Shown piece by piece: positions 32,222 through 34,322 of a DNA stretch of 34,322 nt (positions are counted from its first letter, which is position 1; the number at the start of each line of letters is the position of its first letter). This DNA comes from Thermoanaerobacterales bacterium (GTDB lineage: Bacteria; Actinomycetota; Acidimicrobiia; Acidimicrobiales; JACDCH01), in NCBI GenBank assembly GCA_017577565.1, contig PKRH01000021.1, positions 1 through 34,322 of the forward strand, written 5' to 3'. A model generated the notes under the pieces. It had not been told where the DNA came from. It did not search any database and saw only the letters and a program-made list of their open reading frames with translations. Both the position numbers and the translations under genes were made by a program.

Positions 32222-32793
32222 CCGTCGCCGCGATCGTCCTCGCCGCCGGGGGCGGTGCGCGGTTCACGGCGTCGGGCGGCGAGGGCCACAAGCTGCTCGC
32301 GCCCTACCTGGGGCGCACGGTGGTGGAGTGGGCGATCGAGAACGCCGTGGCCGCCGGCCTTGACGCCACCTACGTCGTGCGGGGCGCGACCGACCTGCCG
32401 ATCCCGCCGCTGGCCGCCGACCGGGTGGTCGTCGTGCGCAACGACGCCTGGCGGGACGGGATCGCGACCTCGCTGCAGGCGGGCATCGCCCGGGCCCGCC
32501 GGGACGGCCACGCCGCCGTGGTCGTCGGCCTGGGCGACCAGCCGCTCGTGCAGGCGGAGGCCTGGCGCCGGGTGGCCCGGGCCACCTCGACGCCGATCGC
32601 GGTGGCCACCTACGACGGCGTGCGGGGCAACCCGGTGCGGCTGTCGTCGATGGTGTGGCCGCTGCTGCCGAAGACGGGCGACGCCGGCGCCCGGGTGGTG
32701 ATGCGCCGGCGACCGGACCTCGTCACGGAGGTACCGTGTCCGGGGCGGGCCGCCGACATCGACACGGTCGAGGACCTCGCCGAGTGGAGCTGA
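32218..32793 (+). CDS. MobA/MocA-like nucleotidyltransferase
   Basis: A 191-residue NTP-transferase domain protein. VLAAGGGARF at 7-16 followed by HKLL is the nucleotide-binding start, and VVGLGDQPLV is the metal-binding motif. In hydroxylase clusters such proteins (MocA) add CMP to molybdopterin to give the cytosine dinucleotide cofactor that CoxL-type subunits bind; here that is inferred from family and context. Its ATG overlaps the stop of the XdhC-like gene (ATGA). CoxG begins 13 bases after its stop. Confidence 0.9.
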   Translation: MTVAAIVLAAGGGARFTASGGEGHKLLAPYLGRTVVEWAIENAVAAGLDATYVVRGATDLPIPPLAADRVVVVRNDAWRDGIATSLQAGIARARRDGHAAVVVGLGDQPLVQAEAWRRVARATSTPIAVATYDGVRGNPVRLSSMVWPLLPKTGDAGARVVMRRRPDLVTEVPCPGRAADIDTVEDLAEWS

Positions 32794-32806
32794 CCCCGGA
32801 GGACCC

Positions 32807-33655
32807 ATGGAGCTCACGAACGACTTCCGCGTCGGGGTGCCCGTCGAACGAGCCTGGGAGGTGCTGACCGACGTCGAGCTGATCGCCCCCTGCATGCCCG
32901 GGGCGCAGCTCCAGGAGGTCGAGGGCGACGAGTACCGGGGCATCGTCAAGGTGAAGGTCGGCCCGGTGACCGCCCAGTACAAGGGGGCGGCCCGGTTCGT
33001 CGAGAAGGACGAGGCCGCCCGCCGGATCGTGCTGCGGGCCGAGGGCCGGGAGACCCGGGGCCAGGGCAACGCCGCCGCCACCATCACGGCCCAGCTCCAG
33101 CCCGACGGCGACGGCACCGCGGTGTCGGTGGTGACCGACCTGACCGTCACCGGCCGGGTCGCCCAGTTCGGCCGGGGCGTGATGGCGGACGTGTCGTCGA
33201 AGCTGCTGGGCCAGTTCGTCGAGTGCCTGGAGGGCAAGCTGACGCAGGAGGAGGCGCCGGCGGAGGCGGCCGCTGTGGGCGCCGAGGCCGTGGGTGCGGC
33301 GGCTGGCACCGCCGAGCCGTCGGCCGGCGAGGAGGGGAGGCCCGGACGCCCCGAGACGGTCGTCCCCCCGGCGACGGAGGGCGTGGAGACCGGCGGCGAG
33401 GGCCACGGGCCGCTCGACGTCGCCTCCGAGGGTGCCGCGGCGTCGGCCCGGCTGGAGACGGTGGCCGCGGGGGAGCAGCCCTCCGGCGGGGGCGTGCGCA
33501 GGATCGACTCGCCCGAGGCCGAGCCCGTCGACCTGCTCGACGCGGCGGGCGCGCCGGTGGCCAAGCGGGCGCTGCCGGTGATCGCGGGGCTGACCGTCCT
33601 GTGGCTGCTCAGCATCTTCCTGCGCCGCCGGCGCCGCCGCCGGAAGACCAGCTAG
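32807..33655 (+). CDS. coxG: CoxG: SRPBCC-domain protein with C-terminal membrane anchor
   Basis: CoxG proteins bind lipid-like ligands in an SRPBCC pocket; in mycobacterial CO dehydrogenase CoxG has been reported to bring quinone to the enzyme and help hold it at the membrane. Of 282 residues, 1-147 are the SRPBCC domain (FRVGVPVERAWEVLTD, then CMPGAQLQEV at 29-38, VGPVTAQYKGAARF). Residues 148-250 are an Ala/Glu/Gly-rich, probably disordered linker. A single helix lies at about 255-272, followed by RRRRRRRK (273-280), giving a tail anchor with a cytoplasmic domain. GGAGG lies 4 bases before the ATG. Last gene of the cluster. Confidence 0.9.
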   Translation: MELTNDFRVGVPVERAWEVLTDVELIAPCMPGAQLQEVEGDEYRGIVKVKVGPVTAQYKGAARFVEKDEAARRIVLRAEGRETRGQGNAAATITAQLQPDGDGTAVSVVTDLTVTGRVAQFGRGVMADVSSKLLGQFVECLEGKLTQEEAPAEAAAVGAEAVGAAAGTAEPSAGEEGRPGRPETVVPPATEGVETGGEGHGPLDVASEGAAASARLETVAAGEQPSGGGVRRIDSPEAEPVDLLDAAGAPVAKRALPVIAGLTVLWLLSIFLRRRRRRRKTS

Positions 33656-33674
33656 CAGGCCCAGCGTCCCCCGA

Positions 33675-33703
33675 TTGGGCGGCACTGGCGGGCGCGCTAG
33701 AGT
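33675..33703 (+). promoter_or_regulatory. Promoter of the tRNA-Leu gene
   Basis: TTGGGC (33675-33680), a 17-base spacer and TAGAGT (33698-33703) make the best sigma-70-like promoter of the window. It predicts a short leader of about 25 bases before the tRNA. Confidence 0.6.
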
Positions 33704-33734
33704 GTCCGACCTGCCCGGCGCACCCGGGTGCCAC

Positions 33735-33819
<85 letters not shown>

Positions 33820-33824
33820 CGATC

Positions 33825-33860
33825 CGGCCAGGGCGGAACGCCCTGGCCGTCGTCTTCTTC
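33825..33860 (+). terminator. Intrinsic terminator after tRNA-Leu
   Basis: GGCCAGGGCG (33826-33835) pairs perfectly with CGCCCTGGCC (33839-33848) around GAA, extended by one C-G pair, and is followed by a T-rich stretch (GTCGTCTTCTTC). It is the only hairpin in the window with a clear T-rich tail. Confidence 0.75.
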
Positions 33861-33920
33861 GCCATCGCCGTCGTCCACCGGCTGCAGCACGTCCGGCGGC
33901 CATGGGTGGGAGGTCGACGC

Positions 33921-34322
33921 GTGACCGAGGAGCCGAGCTTCCGCCTGCTGTTCCGGGAGGCCCCGTACGAGAAGCTCGGCCAGAACCGGATCCACGTCGA
34001 CCTCACGACCTCGTCGCTCGACGACCAGGAGGGCACGGTGGCCGAGCTGCCGGCGCTCGGCGGGAGCCACGTCGAGATCGCTCAGGACCCCGACGACACC
34101 CACGTCGTGCTCGCCGACCCCGAGGGGAACGAGCTCCGCGTCATCGAGCCGGCCAACCGCTTCTGGCCGGCTGCCCCCGCTCGTCGGGCAGGGAGCGGTT
34201 CCACCTCCACCTCGCCCTCCGCACCGCCGGCCGGGGTGAAGGCCACACTCGACGAGCTGGTCGCGAGCGGCGCCACCGTCCGCGATCCGGGTGAGGCCTG
34301 CCCGGGGGCGATCGGCCTCGCC
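33921..34322 (+). CDS. Truncated VOC-family (glyoxalase-like) reading frame, partial
   Basis: The frame is open to the window end (134 codons). GGGAGG 7 bases before GTG 33921 supports this start. Residues from about 20 match the second half of a glyoxalase-like VOC module: NRIHVDLTTSS, then HVVLADPEGNELRVIEP. The first half, which should precede it, is missing, and upstream lie only a tRNA and its terminator. After NRFW the frame becomes low-complexity. A neighbouring frame (34190-34231) encodes RERFHLHLAL, a typical VOC strand, and this frame then resumes with VKATLDELVASGATV. It may be a decayed gene, or the sequence may hold two compensating indels. Function cannot be assigned. Confidence 0.5.
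   Translation, partial: MTEEPSFRLLFREAPYEKLGQNRIHVDLTTSSLDDQEGTVAELPALGGSHVEIAQDPDDTHVVLADPEGNELRVIEPANRFWPAAPARRAGSGSTSTSPSAPPAGVKATLDELVASGATVRDPGEACPGAIGLA

Noticed and set aside
33902..34294. Plus-strand frame beginning with ATG 33902 after the tRNA
   Set aside because: Mostly Arg/Pro/Gly shadow sequence; only its short RERFHLHLAL part looks like protein, and it is discussed with the VOC reading frame.

Overview
This is a window of very GC-rich chromosomal DNA with GTG starts and 4-base GTGA/ATGA stop-start overlaps. A block of genes is ordered as in Actinomycetota: uvrC, rapZ, yvcK, gap, pgk, tpiA and, further on, secG. Together with -10 boxes of the form TANNNT placed exactly 7 bases before start codons (leaderless transcripts) and a tRNA without an encoded CCA, this points to an actinobacterium. 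A deep lineage such as Acidimicrobiia is possible, but the class is a guess. No CRISPR array, insertion sequence, phage gene or rRNA was seen.

Layout. (1) 1-992: 3' part of a GH65 disaccharide phosphorylase-like gene, convergent with nadA (1017-2153, minus strand). (2) 2308-10075: uvrC, a methyltransferase, rapZ, yvcK, gap, pgk and tpiA. The DNA-binding regulator gene whiA, which usually sits between yvcK and gap, is missing from that slot. (3) 10374-22487: two complete tandem peptide-type ABC importer operons, each in the order binding protein, permease, permease, ATPase, ATPase, placed between tpiA and secG. (4) 22575-33655: secG, then a form II aerobic CO-dehydrogenase-like (xanthine oxidase family) molybdenum hydroxylase cluster. 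It contains an extra large subunit, then small, large and medium subunits, a MoxR-type ATPase (CoxD), a VWA protein (CoxE), a split XdhC/CoxI pair, a MobA-like nucleotidyltransferase and a membrane-anchored CoxG. (5) 33735-33819: tRNA-Leu(GAG) with its own promoter and terminator, then a truncated VOC-family reading frame running off the window.

The most striking item is the binding protein of the second importer (16497-18179). Its sequence is a circular permutation of a DppA-like family 5 binding protein: the segment that normally begins the mature protein is at the C-terminus, joined directly to the normal C-terminal end, and a new lipoprotein signal has been placed in front of the middle of domain I. 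The first importer's binding protein, 4.4 kb upstream, has the normal order and is an internal control. Operon 2 also has pairs of cysteines in the extracytoplasmic parts of its binding protein and both permeases.

How the genes work together. The glycolytic genes with yvcK and rapZ form a central carbon/cell envelope control block. The two importers bring in peptides or similar solutes with ATP from their D/F subunits. In the cox-like cluster, S, L and M form the hydroxylase (2Fe-2S, molybdenum and FAD subunits). The D, E, XdhC and MocA-like proteins are expected to mature and load its cofactor, and CoxG is expected to connect it to the membrane. The large subunits carry the YRGAGR active-site loop rather than the cysteine-containing loop of true CO dehydrogenase, so the substrate is probably not CO and cannot be named from sequence.
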